This document shows positions 7,591-16,267 of a stretch of 64,000 nt of DNA, piece after piece. This DNA is from Verrucomicrobium sp. (GTDB lineage Bacteria > Verrucomicrobiota > Verrucomicrobiia > Methylacidiphilales > UBA1321): positions 124,001 through 188,000 of the forward strand of contig JAFIGT010000003.1 in assembly GCA_017849585.1 (NCBI GenBank). The letters run 5' to 3'. The position numbers and the translations under genes were made by a program. The first letter of the stretch is position 1. Each line of letters opens with the position of its first letter. The notes beneath the pieces were generated by a model. It was not told the DNA's origin. It saw only the letters and a program-made list of their open reading frames with translations, and did no database searches.

Positions 7591-9186
7591 ATGAATCTTT
7601 CATTTCGCGTACTTGTCCTCGACGGCGTTTCGCCCAAAGGGGTTGAAATCTTGGAGCGTAACCCTCATTTCACCGTAGAGGTCAAGGGGAGTCTGAAGGA
7701 GCCTGAGCTGATCGAAGTCATCAAGGATTTTGATGCAGTTGTGGTTCGCAGCCAGACGAAAATCACGGCTAAGGCCATTGCCGCCGCGAACAAGCTCGCG
7801 GTCATCGGTCGTGCGGGCGTTGGCGTGGATAACGTCGATGTGGAAGCCGCTACGGAACGCGGTATCATTGTGATGAATACACCTGGCGGCAATACGATTT
7901 CGACCGCTGAGCATGCGTTTTCACTTCTCCTCTCGCTCGCCCGCAACATCCCGCAAGCCACCGCCTCGATGCGTGAAGGTAAGTGGGAACGGAAGAATTT
8001 CGAAGGCGTGGAACTGTGCAACAAGGTGCTCGGTATCATCGGCATGGGTCGTATCGGTGGTGAAGTGGCCCGTCGTGCCATTGCATTTGGCATGCGAGTA
8101 ATCGCCTATGACCCGTATCTCGCCGCTGGTCGCGCCCGCAGCATGCAAGTGGAATTGGCCGATGAGCTTTCCACTTTGCTTACCCAAGCCGATTTCATCA
8201 CGGTACACATGCCGATGACGCCGGAGACGAAAGGCATTCTGAACGCCAAGACGATTGCACAATGCAAGAAAGGTGTTCGCCTGATCAATTGCGCGCGTGG
8301 TGGCCTGATTGTGGAAGCCGATCTGCTTGCAGCGCTCAAGAGCAAGCATGTAGCCGGCGCCGCGTTGGACGTGTTCGAAAAAGAACCGCCCGCCGCTGAC
8401 ATGGAATTGCTCAAGCTCTCGAATGTTGTTCTCACGCCGCACCTGGGTGCCTCGACGGCAGAAGCGCAGGAAAGCGTCGGCATTGAAATCGCCGAAGCGA
8501 TCCATGACTTCCTCGCTCAGGGCATCATCCGCAATGCGGTCAATGCCCCGAACGTTGATACCCGCACGCTGTCGGTGATTCGTCCTTACCTCCAGCTCGG
8601 AGAAAAGCTCGGTTTGTTCCTCGCGCAATACGCGCCGAAGGGACTCGATACACTGGTGGTCACGTACAGCGGCAAGGTCAGCGACGTCGACACCACGCCG
8701 GTCACCCGCGCCATTCTCAAAGGGTTGCTCGCGCAGGCCGGTGGCAGCGAGGTCAATGAAATCAACGCCCCCAAGCTGGCCAAGAATTGCGGTCTCAACT
8801 ACAGTGAGACCAAGGCGAGCGAGACGGGTGACTTCACTGACTTCATTCGCGTGGAAGTGGCCAAGGGCGCGGAAAAATTTGCGATCTCGGGTACGTTCTT
8901 CGGGCCGCACCCGCGCATCGTCCGCATCAATGATTTCTCCCTCGAAGCGACGCCGGAAGGTTATCTCTTCATTATGGAGAACAAGGATCGCCCCGGCATC
9001 GTAGGCTGGATCGGTTCGCTCCTCGGCAAGCACAAGGTGAATATCGCCAGCATGTCGCTGAGCCGTACGGAACCCGGCAGCCGCGCGTTGAGCGTACTGA
9101 ATTTGGACAGCCACCCGGACGAAGCGGTGCTCAAGGAAATCACCGCCGACCCGGATATCTTCTCGGTCAAAGTTGTGAAGCTCTAG
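7591..9186 (+). CDS. serA: D-3-phosphoglycerate dehydrogenase
   Basis: SerA oxidises 3-phosphoglycerate to 3-phosphohydroxypyruvate with NAD+, the first step of serine synthesis. The 531-residue chain has the long, type I layout. The Rossmann motif GIIGMGRIGG is near residue 150, the INCARGGLIVEADLL and TPHLGASTAEAQ catalytic segments follow, then an intervening domain, and a C-terminal ACT domain (ENKDRPGIVGWIGSLL) that usually mediates serine feedback. The ATG at 7591 is preferred because MNLSFRVLVLDG matches the usual N-terminus; TTG 7552 and ATG 7564 are in-frame alternatives. No clear Shine-Dalgarno sequence was seen. Confidence 0.95.
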   Translation: MNLSFRVLVLDGVSPKGVEILERNPHFTVEVKGSLKEPELIEVIKDFDAVVVRSQTKITAKAIAAANKLAVIGRAGVGVDNVDVEAATERGIIVMNTPGGNTISTAEHAFSLLLSLARNIPQATASMREGKWERKNFEGVELCNKVLGIIGMGRIGGEVARRAIAFGMRVIAYDPYLAAGRARSMQVELADELSTLLTQADFITVHMPMTPETKGILNAKTIAQCKKGVRLINCARGGLIVEADLLAALKSKHVAGAALDVFEKEPPAADMELLKLSNVVLTPHLGASTAEAQESVGIEIAEAIHDFLAQGIIRNAVNAPNVDTRTLSVIRPYLQLGEKLGLFLAQYAPKGLDTLVVTYSGKVSDVDTTPVTRAILKGLLAQAGGSEVNEINAPKLAKNCGLNYSETKASETGDFTDFIRVEVAKGAEKFAISGTFFGPHPRIVRINDFSLEATPEGYLFIMENKDRPGIVGWIGSLLGKHKVNIASMSLSRTEPGSRALSVLNLDSHPDEAVLKEITADPDIFSVKVVKL

Positions 9187-9284
9187 TGGGGCGCTGCCCC
9201 ACACCCCGCCAAAGGAAATGATTTCCTTTGGAAACCTCATTGGCCGCGATGCCTTTTACGCAGACGTAAAAGAGCGTCGCGGCC
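9186..9284. repeat. Three consecutive hairpins downstream of serA
   Basis: Directly after the serA stop lie GTGGGGC-GCT-GCCCCAC (9186-9202), CCAAAGGAAA-TGA-TTTCCTTTGG (9209-9231) and a longer imperfect stem, GGCCGCGA...TCGCGGCC enclosing CTTTTACG/CGTAAAAG (9242-9284). None has a T-run. The dense array fits a structured intergenic repeat or mRNA 3'-end stabiliser and may also stop transcription between convergent genes. Confidence 0.7.
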
Positions 9285-9302
9285 CAAATGTTTTTCAAGA
9301 GG

Positions 9303-9662
9303 TTACTTTTCCTTATACTTCCGAGCCGTAATAAGCTGGCTGATCCCATAGGCAATAAAGCCAATTCCAAGAGCTAAGAAGAAAATACTTCCATTTTTCA
9401 AGGCCATCGGAAGTCCAAAAACAAAAAAGGCGATTCCCATGAAAAGCAGGAAGATACCTGACTTGCTATAAACGGAGCTTGCCTTTGTGTAAGCTTTGCT
9501 GCCGCGAACTACGAGGTCATTGAGTACTGACACGTCCTCTTCGCAACGGTTCTTGCAAGCGCAACCCTTGTCGACTTCGGTTACACATTCGGGGCAGAGT
9601 GCGCGTCCACACGATTTGCACACAGCCACCGCATCCACTTGTCTGTGAGTATAGCATTTCAT
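9303..9662 (-). CDS. Small zinc-finger membrane protein (B-box-like)
   Basis: This 119-residue protein starts with a metal-binding module rich in Cys (C3, H6, C15, C18, C23, C26, C34, C36, C40) that resembles a B-box zinc finger. A linker and two hydrophobic helices (about 68-86 and 91-111) follow. Such proteins are common in bacteria with many TPR and signalling proteins, but have no assigned role. It is a single gene, convergent with serA and 36 bp downstream of the DMT transporter gene, which is on the same strand. Confidence 0.6.
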   Translation of the reverse strand: MKCYTHRQVDAVAVCKSCGRALCPECVTEVDKGCACKNRCEEDVSVLNDLVVRGSKAYTKASSVYSKSGIFLLFMGIAFFVFGLPMALKNGSIFFLALGIGFIAYGISQLITARKYKEK

Positions 9663-9698
9663 GGATCGAGTTGTGGCAGGATGGGGCGAAAAAGCAAG

Positions 9699-10613
9699 TT
9701 AGCGGTGCAGCGCCAGCGCGACGACGCCCAGGACGGCGATGAGCGCTCCTACGAACGAGCGCCACGTCGGTTTATCGCCTTCCATGGCGAAGGTGAAGGG
9801 CATGATGGCGAGCGGTGTGGTGGCGACGATGGAAAGCACAATACCCGTGGGCAATTCACCGAGCGCCCATTGGTAGCAGCTGACGCCGAGTACGGGACCA
9901 CAGAGGCTATTCAGTACTATCCACGGCAATGCTTTTTTCCAGCGATTTTTCTCCTTGGGATTCGCAGCATCGTCGGTGGGTGAGGCAAGATCAAAGCGAC
10001 CGCCGAGCACGACGTAGGCAATCGCGGCGATGAGCAAGCCACCGAGGATGCGTTGATAGGCGGCATTCACGCCGTTGATGGAAATTCCAGCGAGTTGATC
10101 TACCTCGAAGGCCTTGCGGCTGATCACTGCTCCCCAGCCTTGGCCGAGCGCGGAGAAGAATCCGTAGAAGAGGCCCCAGCGCAGAACGGAAGTGGGCCGA
10201 TGCTGGTGTTCCTTCGGGGCGATCGCGAGCGCGACACCGCACAGAATCGTCAAGCCGCTGGCGATTTGCAGGCCGGTGAGGGTGGTGCCGAGCCAGAGCC
10301 ATTCAATCAGTGCGGCGAGGGGAGCCGCGAGGCATTGTGTCATCAGGATCGTCAGGCGCGAGCCGAGTCGCGGGATGGCTTGAAACAGTGCGAGGTCGCC
10401 GAGACCAAACCCGATGAGTCCGCTGAAGAGGAAGTAATAAACGCCGCTACCGCCGAGTCCAATGCCGAAGCTGTGGCTATAAAGTGCTAGCAGGAGGGCG
10501 GCGAGGGTGAGTCGGCTCAGATTGGCCCGCGCACTGCCGAGGTGCGTGATGGAACGATTGGCGAAGACGACGGAAAGGGAGAAGAAGAGTGTGGTGAGCA
10601 GTGAAGCGAGCAT
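9699..10613 (-). CDS. EamA/DMT-family transporter
   Basis: The 304-residue chain is almost entirely hydrophobic, with about ten predicted membrane helices arranged as two EamA repeats (roughly 1-140 and 150-300), the layout of drug/metabolite exporters. The substrate cannot be inferred. The start is ATG 10613; the gene diverges from the flavoprotein gene, and the intergenic region contains a conspicuous inverted repeat. Confidence 0.82.
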   Translation of the reverse strand: MLASLLTTLFFSLSVVFANRSITHLGSARANLSRLTLAALLLALYSHSFGIGLGGSGVYYFLFSGLIGFGLGDLALFQAIPRLGSRLTILMTQCLAAPLAALIEWLWLGTTLTGLQIASGLTILCGVALAIAPKEHQHRPTSVLRWGLFYGFFSALGQGWGAVISRKAFEVDQLAGISINGVNAAYQRILGGLLIAAIAYVVLGGRFDLASPTDDAANPKEKNRWKKALPWIVLNSLCGPVLGVSCYQWALGELPTGIVLSIVATTPLAIMPFTFAMEGDKPTWRSFVGALIAVLGVVALALHR

Positions 10614-10637
10614 GAGGGGAGATGAAAGTGTTCAGTT

Positions 10638-10771
10638 CGAAGTTTTCGGTTTTCAGTTCAGGGGCGAAAGGTGCAGTCTGTGCTAGCCATGCCGTCAGAT
10701 GGTACGCGAACTGAATACTTTCATGTCACCAGACTTAACTGAAAACCTCGAACTGAAAACTGAAAACTTCG
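10638..10771. repeat. 22-bp inverted repeat pair flanking the flavoprotein start
   Basis: The plus-strand segment 10638-10659 is the reverse complement of 10750-10771 at 21 of 22 positions, based on the unit GAACTGAAAACTGAAAAC. A further related copy (CTGAAAACCTCG) precedes the right arm. The right arm lies inside the annotated start of the downstream gene, so it either encodes a non-conserved N-terminus or shows that the true start is farther in. Confidence 0.75.
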
Positions 10772-11955
10772 TCGTGGTTGTTGGCGGAGGGCCGGCAGGA
10801 TTGCGCGCGGCGGAGGTGCTTTCGGCGCAGGGTGTGACGGTGGCGTTGTACGATGCGATGCCGTCGGTGGGGCGGAAGTTCCTGGTGGCAGGGCATGGTG
10901 GATTGAACCTCACGCATTCCGAGCCGGTGGAGAATTTTCCGCTGCGCTATCACGACGAGCCGGCGCGCTGGCAGGCGATGCTGGCGGAATTCGGCCCGGA
11001 ACAAACTCGCGCGTGGGCGCTGGGTTTGGGAATCGAAACTTTTATTGGCACGAGTGGTCGTGTGTTTCCAGTGGAGAAGAAAGCCGCGCCATTATTGCGT
11101 CGTTGGGTGGGGCGTCTAAAGGCGCAGGGCGTGGTTTTTCATTTGCGCCGCAAATGGACCGCTTTGAGCCGCGAACCGGAGGGTTCGTGGACGTTGCGTT
11201 TTCGCTCGACGGACGGCGCGGAGGAATCGGTGCGGACGAAAACGGTGATTCTCGCGCTCGGGGGTGGCTCGTGGCCGCAGACCGGATCGGACGGCTCATG
11301 GCGCACGATATTGGCGGATCACGGGATTGAGATTACGCCTTTTGTCCCGGCGAATTGTGGTTATGAGGTCGACTGGAAACCGGAGTTTCTCGCGTTGGCG
11401 GACGGTCTGCCGCTCAAGAATATCACGGTTAGCGCGGGTGATCGCGCCGTGGCGGGCGAATGTCTCATCACTCGCTATGGAATTGAAGGCGGAGCGATTT
11501 ATCAACTCGGTCGGGTGTTGCGCGCGCAGGCAGAACCGACGCTTACTTTCGATCTCAAGCCCACATTCAGCGCGGAAGAGCTCTCGCAAAAGCTTGGGCC
11601 GGGCAGCGAATCCGCGCGACGGGAACGGGCGGCGCGGCATTGGAAGTTGGGTCCGGCGGCAGCGGCCTTGCTGACCCATTACGTGGGCGAATGCAGTACG
11701 GTGGAGTTGTGTGCGCGAATTAAAAAACTTTCCCTGCGTTTGCGCGGGCCACGACCGTTGGTCGAGGCGATTTCGACGGCGGGCGGCGTGGCGTGGAAAG
11801 AATTGGATGAGCAGTTGCAGCTCAAAAAAAGTCCCGGCCTCTATTGCGCCGGGGAGATGATCGACTGGGAGGGACCGACAGGTGGTTATTTATTACAAGG
11901 GTGCCTGAGCACCGGTCACCGCGCGGCCCTGGGTTCCCTTTCGAGCCGGGTTTAG
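10699..11955 (+). CDS. FAD-dependent oxidoreductase, TIGR03862/HI0933-like
   Basis: The protein has an N-terminal FAD-binding dinucleotide fold (VVVVGGGPAGLRAAEVL), the family block SVGRKFLVAGHGGLNLTHSE, and the C-terminal block GLYCAGEMIDWEGPTGGYLL. These are signatures of the BaiN/HI0933 flavoprotein group, more specifically the TIGR03862 branch. The reaction is unknown. The start is doubtful: ATG 10699 and ATG 10723 give 25 or so residues derived from an inverted repeat, whereas conserved sequence begins only around 10773, where a GTG is available. The coordinates give the longest reading. Its 3' end is convergent with the HPF gene. Confidence 0.8.
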   Translation: MVRELNTFMSPDLTENLELKTENFVVVVGGGPAGLRAAEVLSAQGVTVALYDAMPSVGRKFLVAGHGGLNLTHSEPVENFPLRYHDEPARWQAMLAEFGPEQTRAWALGLGIETFIGTSGRVFPVEKKAAPLLRRWVGRLKAQGVVFHLRRKWTALSREPEGSWTLRFRSTDGAEESVRTKTVILALGGGSWPQTGSDGSWRTILADHGIEITPFVPANCGYEVDWKPEFLALADGLPLKNITVSAGDRAVAGECLITRYGIEGGAIYQLGRVLRAQAEPTLTFDLKPTFSAEELSQKLGPGSESARRERAARHWKLGPAAAALLTHYVGECSTVELCARIKKLSLRLRGPRPLVEAISTAGGVAWKELDEQLQLKKSPGLYCAGEMIDWEGPTGGYLLQGCLSTGHRAALGSLSSRV

Positions 11956-11985
11956 CAACGTCAAGGCATCGCAGAAACCCGGCTC
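11943..11985. terminator. Long inverted repeat at flavoprotein 3' end
   Basis: GAGCCGGGTTT (11943-11953) is repeated in inverse as AAACCCGGCTC (11975-11985) with a 21-base loop. It overlaps the stop codon and lies between convergent genes, so a bidirectional terminator is plausible, although no T-run follows. Confidence 0.45.
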
Positions 11986-11998
11986 AAAGAGGAGCGGA

Positions 11999-12358
11999 CT
12001 AGGCTACCAATTCGCTCTTGCGAGCTTTGGCCTTGGCTTTGCGCGACGCGTCGCGACGGCCCTTGGTCAGCTTGCTTTTGCGATGGCGCAGTTGTTCCGC
12101 CAACCGTTCCACCACGAGGTCGATGGCCTGGTAAAGATCATGGCCGCGATCTTCGCCGTGGAGGTCGGGACCGGGAAGGGCCAAATGCACCTTGATGACA
12201 AACGCGTGCTTTCCGGCGCGGGTGGTATCATGGTGAATGGCGACATGGGCACCGATGATATCATCGGCGTAATGTTCCAGATGGCTGACCTTGGAGGCCA
12301 CGTACGTGTGGATGGCTGCCGTGAGCTTGACATCTCTCGGACTGATGTGGATTTGCAT
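11999..12358 (-). CDS. hpf: Ribosome hibernation-promoting factor, short form
   Basis: The 119-residue protein matches the RaiA/HPF beta-alpha-beta-beta-beta-alpha domain: MQIHISPRDVKLTAAIHTYV at the start, and the helix DLYQAIDLVVERLAEQLR near residues 78-95. A Lys/Arg-rich tail follows. It lacks the C-terminal dimerisation domain of long HPF. The family binds the 30S decoding region and silences or dimerises ribosomes in stationary phase. It stands alone, divergent from a GYF-domain gene. Confidence 0.9.
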   Translation of the reverse strand: MQIHISPRDVKLTAAIHTYVASKVSHLEHYADDIIGAHVAIHHDTTRAGKHAFVIKVHLALPGPDLHGEDRGHDLYQAIDLVVERLAEQLRHRKSKLTKGRRDASRKAKAKARKSELVA

Positions 12359-12477
12359 AGTAAAAGGGTAGAACGCGAAGGCGGAATTGTCGATGCGTAA
12401 GGTGCTACGGTTTGGTTTTTTTGTGATGCGCTTGCCATAGAGGGTATCGGCGTTTTAGATTATTAATTGAGGTGATG

Positions 12478-12792
12478 ATGCAATCGAAATTCGTAGCCTG
12501 GGTGAGTTTGATTCTGGCCGTGGTGGGATTGGTTCTCTTTGCGCGCCGGGTCATTTTGTGGCGGATGCGTCAAGCGGCGACCCCAAAAGCGGCTCCGCTG
12601 GAGACGCCACCTCTTGCGGAATTGACGCCGGATCATCGCATTTTGGTGATTAGCAATGGCGAGCAGTTTGGGCCCTTCACTCGCGCAGAAGTTTTGTCGA
12701 TGTTGCAGGCTGGTCGGATTGCGCCGGATGCAATGTGTTGGGAGCCGGGCGCGGTCGATTGGATTCCGGTCAAAACTCTTGCGGCAGCTTAA
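12478..12792 (+). CDS. Membrane-anchored GYF_2-domain protein
   Basis: A 104-residue protein has an N-terminal membrane helix (about residues 5-22), a short linker, and a C-terminal domain with the pattern ...NGEQFGPFTRAEVLSMLQAG...W...VDWIPV. This is the bacterial GYF_2 fold thought to bind proline-rich peptides. Three start codons sit in tandem (GTG 12472, ATG 12475, ATG 12478). The last gives the best spacing from GAGG. The next gene starts 65 bp downstream on the same strand. The partner is unknown. Confidence 0.65.
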   Translation: MQSKFVAWVSLILAVVGLVLFARRVILWRMRQAATPKAAPLETPPLAELTPDHRILVISNGEQFGPFTRAEVLSMLQAGRIAPDAMCWEPGAVDWIPVKTLAAA

Positions 12793-12857
12793 TCCCCCCC
12801 GGCATGGGTCGGGATGTTCGGAGTTGCGTTTTGGCAGAAGCGGGTAAACTAACGGCT

Positions 12858-13394
12858 ATGTTGAAGACACTCGTGATTCCGGTTCTTTTTCTGGTGGCAG
12901 CTTTTTCCCTGCGGGCGGAGACTTCCGTGGCGGGAGTGACTTTCAAGGCTCCTGGTTCATGGCAGACGGTGACGCCCAATTCGCCGATGCGCGTGGCGCA
13001 ATGGACAATTCCGGCGCGCAAGAGCGGGACTGATGCCGGCGAAGTGGTGCTCTTTTACTTTGGGGCGGGCCAGGGTGGCGATGCGCAATCGAACGTGCAG
13101 CGTTGGCTCAAGACAATGGCCGCACCAACCGGTGGCCGGGCCGAAGGGGAGATGAAGGAGCGGACGGTGGACGGTATGAAGGTCACGGAGGTCGTCGCTT
13201 ATGGCACCTATGCGAGCGGGATGCCGATGGCGGGAGTGCCGCCCGTGCCGAAACCGGATTACGGTTTGGCCGGAGTGATCATTGAGGGGCCGCAAGGCAA
13301 TCTCTTTGTTCGCTTGATCGGACCGGAGCCGCTGGTGAAGGCGCAACTGGCGAACTTCCGCCAGTTTGTCGATTCCGCGAAGACGGCGAAATAA
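12858..13394 (+). CDS. Exported protein of unknown function
   Basis: This 178-residue protein begins with a clear signal peptide (MLKTLVIPVLFLVAAFSLRA, with cleavage after the Ala likely). The mature part contains a KAPGSWQTVTP-type beta segment and WTIPARKSGTDAGEVVLFYF, then GPQGNLFVRLIGPEP. The pattern recalls small periplasmic beta-sandwich proteins, but I do not recognise a family. The frame is open from 12735, but the start at 12858 is supported by the signal peptide. It lies just downstream of the GYF-domain gene and convergent with the next gene. Confidence 0.6.
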   Translation: MLKTLVIPVLFLVAAFSLRAETSVAGVTFKAPGSWQTVTPNSPMRVAQWTIPARKSGTDAGEVVLFYFGAGQGGDAQSNVQRWLKTMAAPTGGRAEGEMKERTVDGMKVTEVVAYGTYASGMPMAGVPPVPKPDYGLAGVIIEGPQGNLFVRLIGPEPLVKAQLANFRQFVDSAKTAK

Positions 13395-13401
13395 CCGCTG
13401 A

Positions 13402-14427
13402 TTAATCCCCGTGTTCGGGAGCGGCGGCAGCGGGCGTAGCCGGGGTGGCTCGGTTGGTATTGTTCCCGTGACGAACCGGTGTGGCTGTGGTCGTGGCGGG
13501 AACTTCCGCTTCGACCGGCAAGGCTTTCACGGCGGCGCGGACGTCAAACGAGCGTTTCACTTGATTGAAAACACCGAGTACGGGACTGCCCGCTGCGTCG
13601 AGTAATTCGACGAGCAACTCGTAGCGGCCCGGCTTCATCCCATCCCAGAACACCGGTTTCTTTTCGGTGATGGTGCCGTCCACGTTATTGATCTTGTAGT
13701 GGACGCGATAGCCGTTTGGCGCGAGCGGCGCGTTGTGTGTGCGGAAGTCGAACCAGACGCGGCCGTTTTCTTCCACATCAACGATGCCGGAGACGGGGAG
13801 ATTGACGGTGAGGTAGGGGGCGTTCGCGGCGGCGTAGTTCTGGAAGTTCTTTTTGCGAATGAAAAAGTGAGCCATGGCGTAGGCCTCGGCATTGGGCAGG
13901 GAATGACCGTCGGGTTGCACGAGGAGGACGCGCACGGTGTGGCCGCCTTCGGGAAGTTCCTTCAGGGTGAGCGGCTGGCGCAGGTCGTGCACGGGAATAG
14001 GCTCGTTATTATTGACGATGACGTGCAGGCGGTTGCCACCTTCGGCGAGGGTGTAATTATCTACTGTGAAGAAAATATCGGCCGTGCTGGAAGCGAGAAT
14101 TTCCTCCGGTTTGGGGCTGATGATGCGGACGACGGCGGGCTTGGCGGGATCGTTCGGTGCGCCGCTATAGCCGGGGTTGATCGGTTCCGGCGCGGGCGCG
14201 ACGATGGCGTGCGCGTTCGGGTCTGGTGTGGCGGGGAGGGTTGTGGGAACTGCCGTGGTGCTGGAAACTGTGGCCGATGGTGTGGCGACGGGGGGGAGTG
14301 GGATGGAATTGGTGGGGGCAACGGGAGCCTGTGCGAACGCGAGGGTGACGCCTGCACACGAGGCGATGGCCAGAATCGTAAAGAAAGTGTTTGGGAGCCG
14401 ACAAGGCGGCTTGCTTCGGTGTAACAT
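13402..14427 (-). CDS. Exported Pro/Thr-rich protein of unknown function
   Basis: The 341-residue protein has a signal peptide (about residues 1-34, ending near ...TLAFAQA), a low-complexity Pro/Thr/Ala stretch of roughly 60 residues, and a folded region with ISPKPEEILASSTADIFF. That region resembles an immunoglobulin-like or DUF4399-like domain, followed by a second beta-rich domain and another Pro/Ala/Thr-rich tail. It is probably periplasmic or surface exposed. ATG 14427 was chosen over GTG 14460 because it starts the signal peptide directly and leaves room for a promoter opposite the divergent glycosylase gene. Confidence 0.55.
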   Translation of the reverse strand: MLHRSKPPCRLPNTFFTILAIASCAGVTLAFAQAPVAPTNSIPLPPVATPSATVSSTTAVPTTLPATPDPNAHAIVAPAPEPINPGYSGAPNDPAKPAVVRIISPKPEEILASSTADIFFTVDNYTLAEGGNRLHVIVNNNEPIPVHDLRQPLTLKELPEGGHTVRVLLVQPDGHSLPNAEAYAMAHFFIRKKNFQNYAAANAPYLTVNLPVSGIVDVEENGRVWFDFRTHNAPLAPNGYRVHYKINNVDGTITEKKPVFWDGMKPGRYELLVELLDAAGSPVLGVFNQVKRSFDVRAAVKALPVEAEVPATTTATPVRHGNNTNRATPATPAAAAPEHGD

Positions 14428-14466
14428 TACGGCAAAATTGTTTAAGGGAGCGATCCCCACGCGTCA

Positions 14467-15309
14467 ATGGTTTCTGAATACACGCAACTTACGCAGAAGA
14501 TCACGGACTACGATCTTGCCGCCACTTTGAGCAGTGGCCAAGCTTTTTGCTGGGACCTGACGGGTCCCAACGAATGGCGCGGCTGGATCGCGGGAAATCC
14601 CGTCAGCGTGGTGCGTGGGAGCGATTGTTTCCGCCTGACAGGTCGCAAGCTGACGCGCGAGGCGGCGGCCCGTTATTTTCAATGGGATACGGATCTCGCG
14701 GCGCTGATCAAAACTTTTCCCCAAGACGAGCCGATGCGGCAGGCACTGGCGTATTGCCCGGGGCTGCGGTTGCTGCGGCAGGATCCGTGGGAAACGACGG
14801 CGAATTTCATCTGCTCGGCAATGAAGCAGATTGTACAGATCAAGCAAATCAACCGGGCGCTGCGTCAGCGCTTCGGCAAGGAAGTGGAACCGGGTCAATG
14901 GAGTTTCCCCGACTGGCGTACGCTGGCCGCGGCGTCCGAGGCGGACTTGCGCGAGTGCAAGCTCGGTTTTCGGGCGAAGCATTTGTTTCATGCGGCGTGG
15001 CAATTGACGGCGGGCGAAGTGTCGCTCGACGCGGTGGGTGCGCTGCCGACGTCCGAAGCGCGCAAGGAACTGATGAAGCTTCGCGGTGTGGGAGAGAAGG
15101 TGGCGAGTTGCATCCTGCTCTTCGCTTACGGTCGGCAGGAGGTTTTCCCCGTCGATGTCTGGGTGCGACGGGCGATTCATCAACTCTATTTTCCGAAGCG
15201 TCGCACGTTCACCGAAAAACAGGCGCGCGTTTTCGTGGCAAAACATTTCGGCCCCTACGGCGGTTACGCCCAGCAATATCTTTTTCATTGGATGCGTACG
15301 GTGAAGTGA
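14467..15309 (+). CDS. ogg: 8-oxoguanine DNA glycosylase (Ogg1-type)
   Basis: This bifunctional base-excision repair enzyme removes 8-oxoguanine and nicks the strand by beta-elimination. The 280-residue chain has the Ogg N-terminal domain and the helix-hairpin-helix-GPD motif LRGVGEKVASC with catalytic Lys K211, followed by the activating Asp D230 in FPVDVWVRRA. Both key residues are present. It is the eukaryote-like OGG1 subtype rather than MutM. The gene is divergent from the Pro/Thr-rich exported protein and convergent with the ABC ATPase gene. Confidence 0.9.
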   Translation: MVSEYTQLTQKITDYDLAATLSSGQAFCWDLTGPNEWRGWIAGNPVSVVRGSDCFRLTGRKLTREAAARYFQWDTDLAALIKTFPQDEPMRQALAYCPGLRLLRQDPWETTANFICSAMKQIVQIKQINRALRQRFGKEVEPGQWSFPDWRTLAAASEADLRECKLGFRAKHLFHAAWQLTAGEVSLDAVGALPTSEARKELMKLRGVGEKVASCILLFAYGRQEVFPVDVWVRRAIHQLYFPKRRTFTEKQARVFVAKHFGPYGGYAQQYLFHWMRTVK

Positions 15310-15325
15310 TGGGGCAGCGCCACCA

Positions 15326-16168
15326 TTAAGCGGCTTTGCGGCTTTTGAGGGCGCGGACGCTGAGGTGATAGCGGCCGCGCTGTTTGCTGAGGGAGATTGT
15401 GGTGCCGAAGACTTTGGAAAGCGCCGCGGACGTGAGCACTTTCGCTTTCGGTCCGGCGGCTTCCACGCGGCCTTTTTTCAGCAAGAGCACGTGCGACATG
15501 GCGGGGATGATTTCTTCCACATGATGCGTGACCAGCACGAGACGCGGGCCCTTCGGACGCAGCGCGAGCCGTTGCAGAAATTTCAGAAAGTGTTCGCGCG
15601 CGAGCGGATCGAGACCGGTGCACGGTTCATCGAGGATGAGAAGTCGTACCGGAGCCATCAGCGCACGACCGATCAGAACGCGTTGCCGTTCGCCCTGCGA
15701 GAGGAATAGCCACGGGCGATCCGCGAGATGCGCGGCTTCCACATCGCGCAGGACCGCGAGCGCGCGGCGTTTGTCGGCGGTGGTCACGCGGCCCCAGTAA
15801 TCGATCATCGCGTATTTGCCGCTGACCACGCTTTGCAGGGCCGGCTCGCTGTCGTTCATCATCTGGCGGATCGAGGAGCTCACGATGCCCACGTGCTTGC
15901 GCAATTCGCGCCAGTCCGACTCGCCGAACGTTTCGCCGAGGACGGAGACGGTGCCGTCGGTCGGCGTGAGGTAACCCGTGAGTGCGGAGAGCAGGGACGT
16001 CTTGCCGCAGCCGTTCGGGCCGAGCAGGGTCCAGTGCTGGTTCGCTTGCACCCGCCATGAGACGCCCGACAGGATGGTGGTGTCGCCCCGGCTGATTTCG
16101 AGATCGCGGATGTCGAGGATGGGGGCGGTGCTACGGCTTTTGCCGTGGATTACGCTACGGTTCGTCAT
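15326..16168 (-). CDS. Stand-alone ABC transporter ATPase
   Basis: The 280-residue protein contains all ABC ATPase elements: Walker A GPNGCGKTS, signature LSQGERQRV, Walker B LLILDEPCTGLD and the switch VTHHVEEI. It resembles the ModF/YlmA type of ATPase. No permease or binding protein is near, so its transport partner, if any, is unknown. ATG 16168 is used; the frame continues upstream to 16228, but the residues before MTNRS look non-coding. The gene ends 17 bp from the convergent ogg gene. Confidence 0.85.
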   Translation of the reverse strand: MTNRSVIHGKSRSTAPILDIRDLEISRGDTTILSGVSWRVQANQHWTLLGPNGCGKTSLLSALTGYLTPTDGTVSVLGETFGESDWRELRKHVGIVSSSIRQMMNDSEPALQSVVSGKYAMIDYWGRVTTADKRRALAVLRDVEAAHLADRPWLFLSQGERQRVLIGRALMAPVRLLILDEPCTGLDPLAREHFLKFLQRLALRPKGPRLVLVTHHVEEIIPAMSHVLLLKKGRVEAAGPKAKVLTSAALSKVFGTTISLSKQRGRYHLSVRALKSRKAA

Positions 16169-16267
16169 GGAGTTTCCAAAGGATGAGCCTACTGGTGGCG
16201 TCACAAAATTGCAAAGTCCGCTTGCCATAAAAAGAGGATTTAGGCATAGTGTTTTCTCGCTCGAGAC

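Noticed and set aside
7921-9240. Minus-strand frame of 439 codons
   Set aside because: Antisense to serA.
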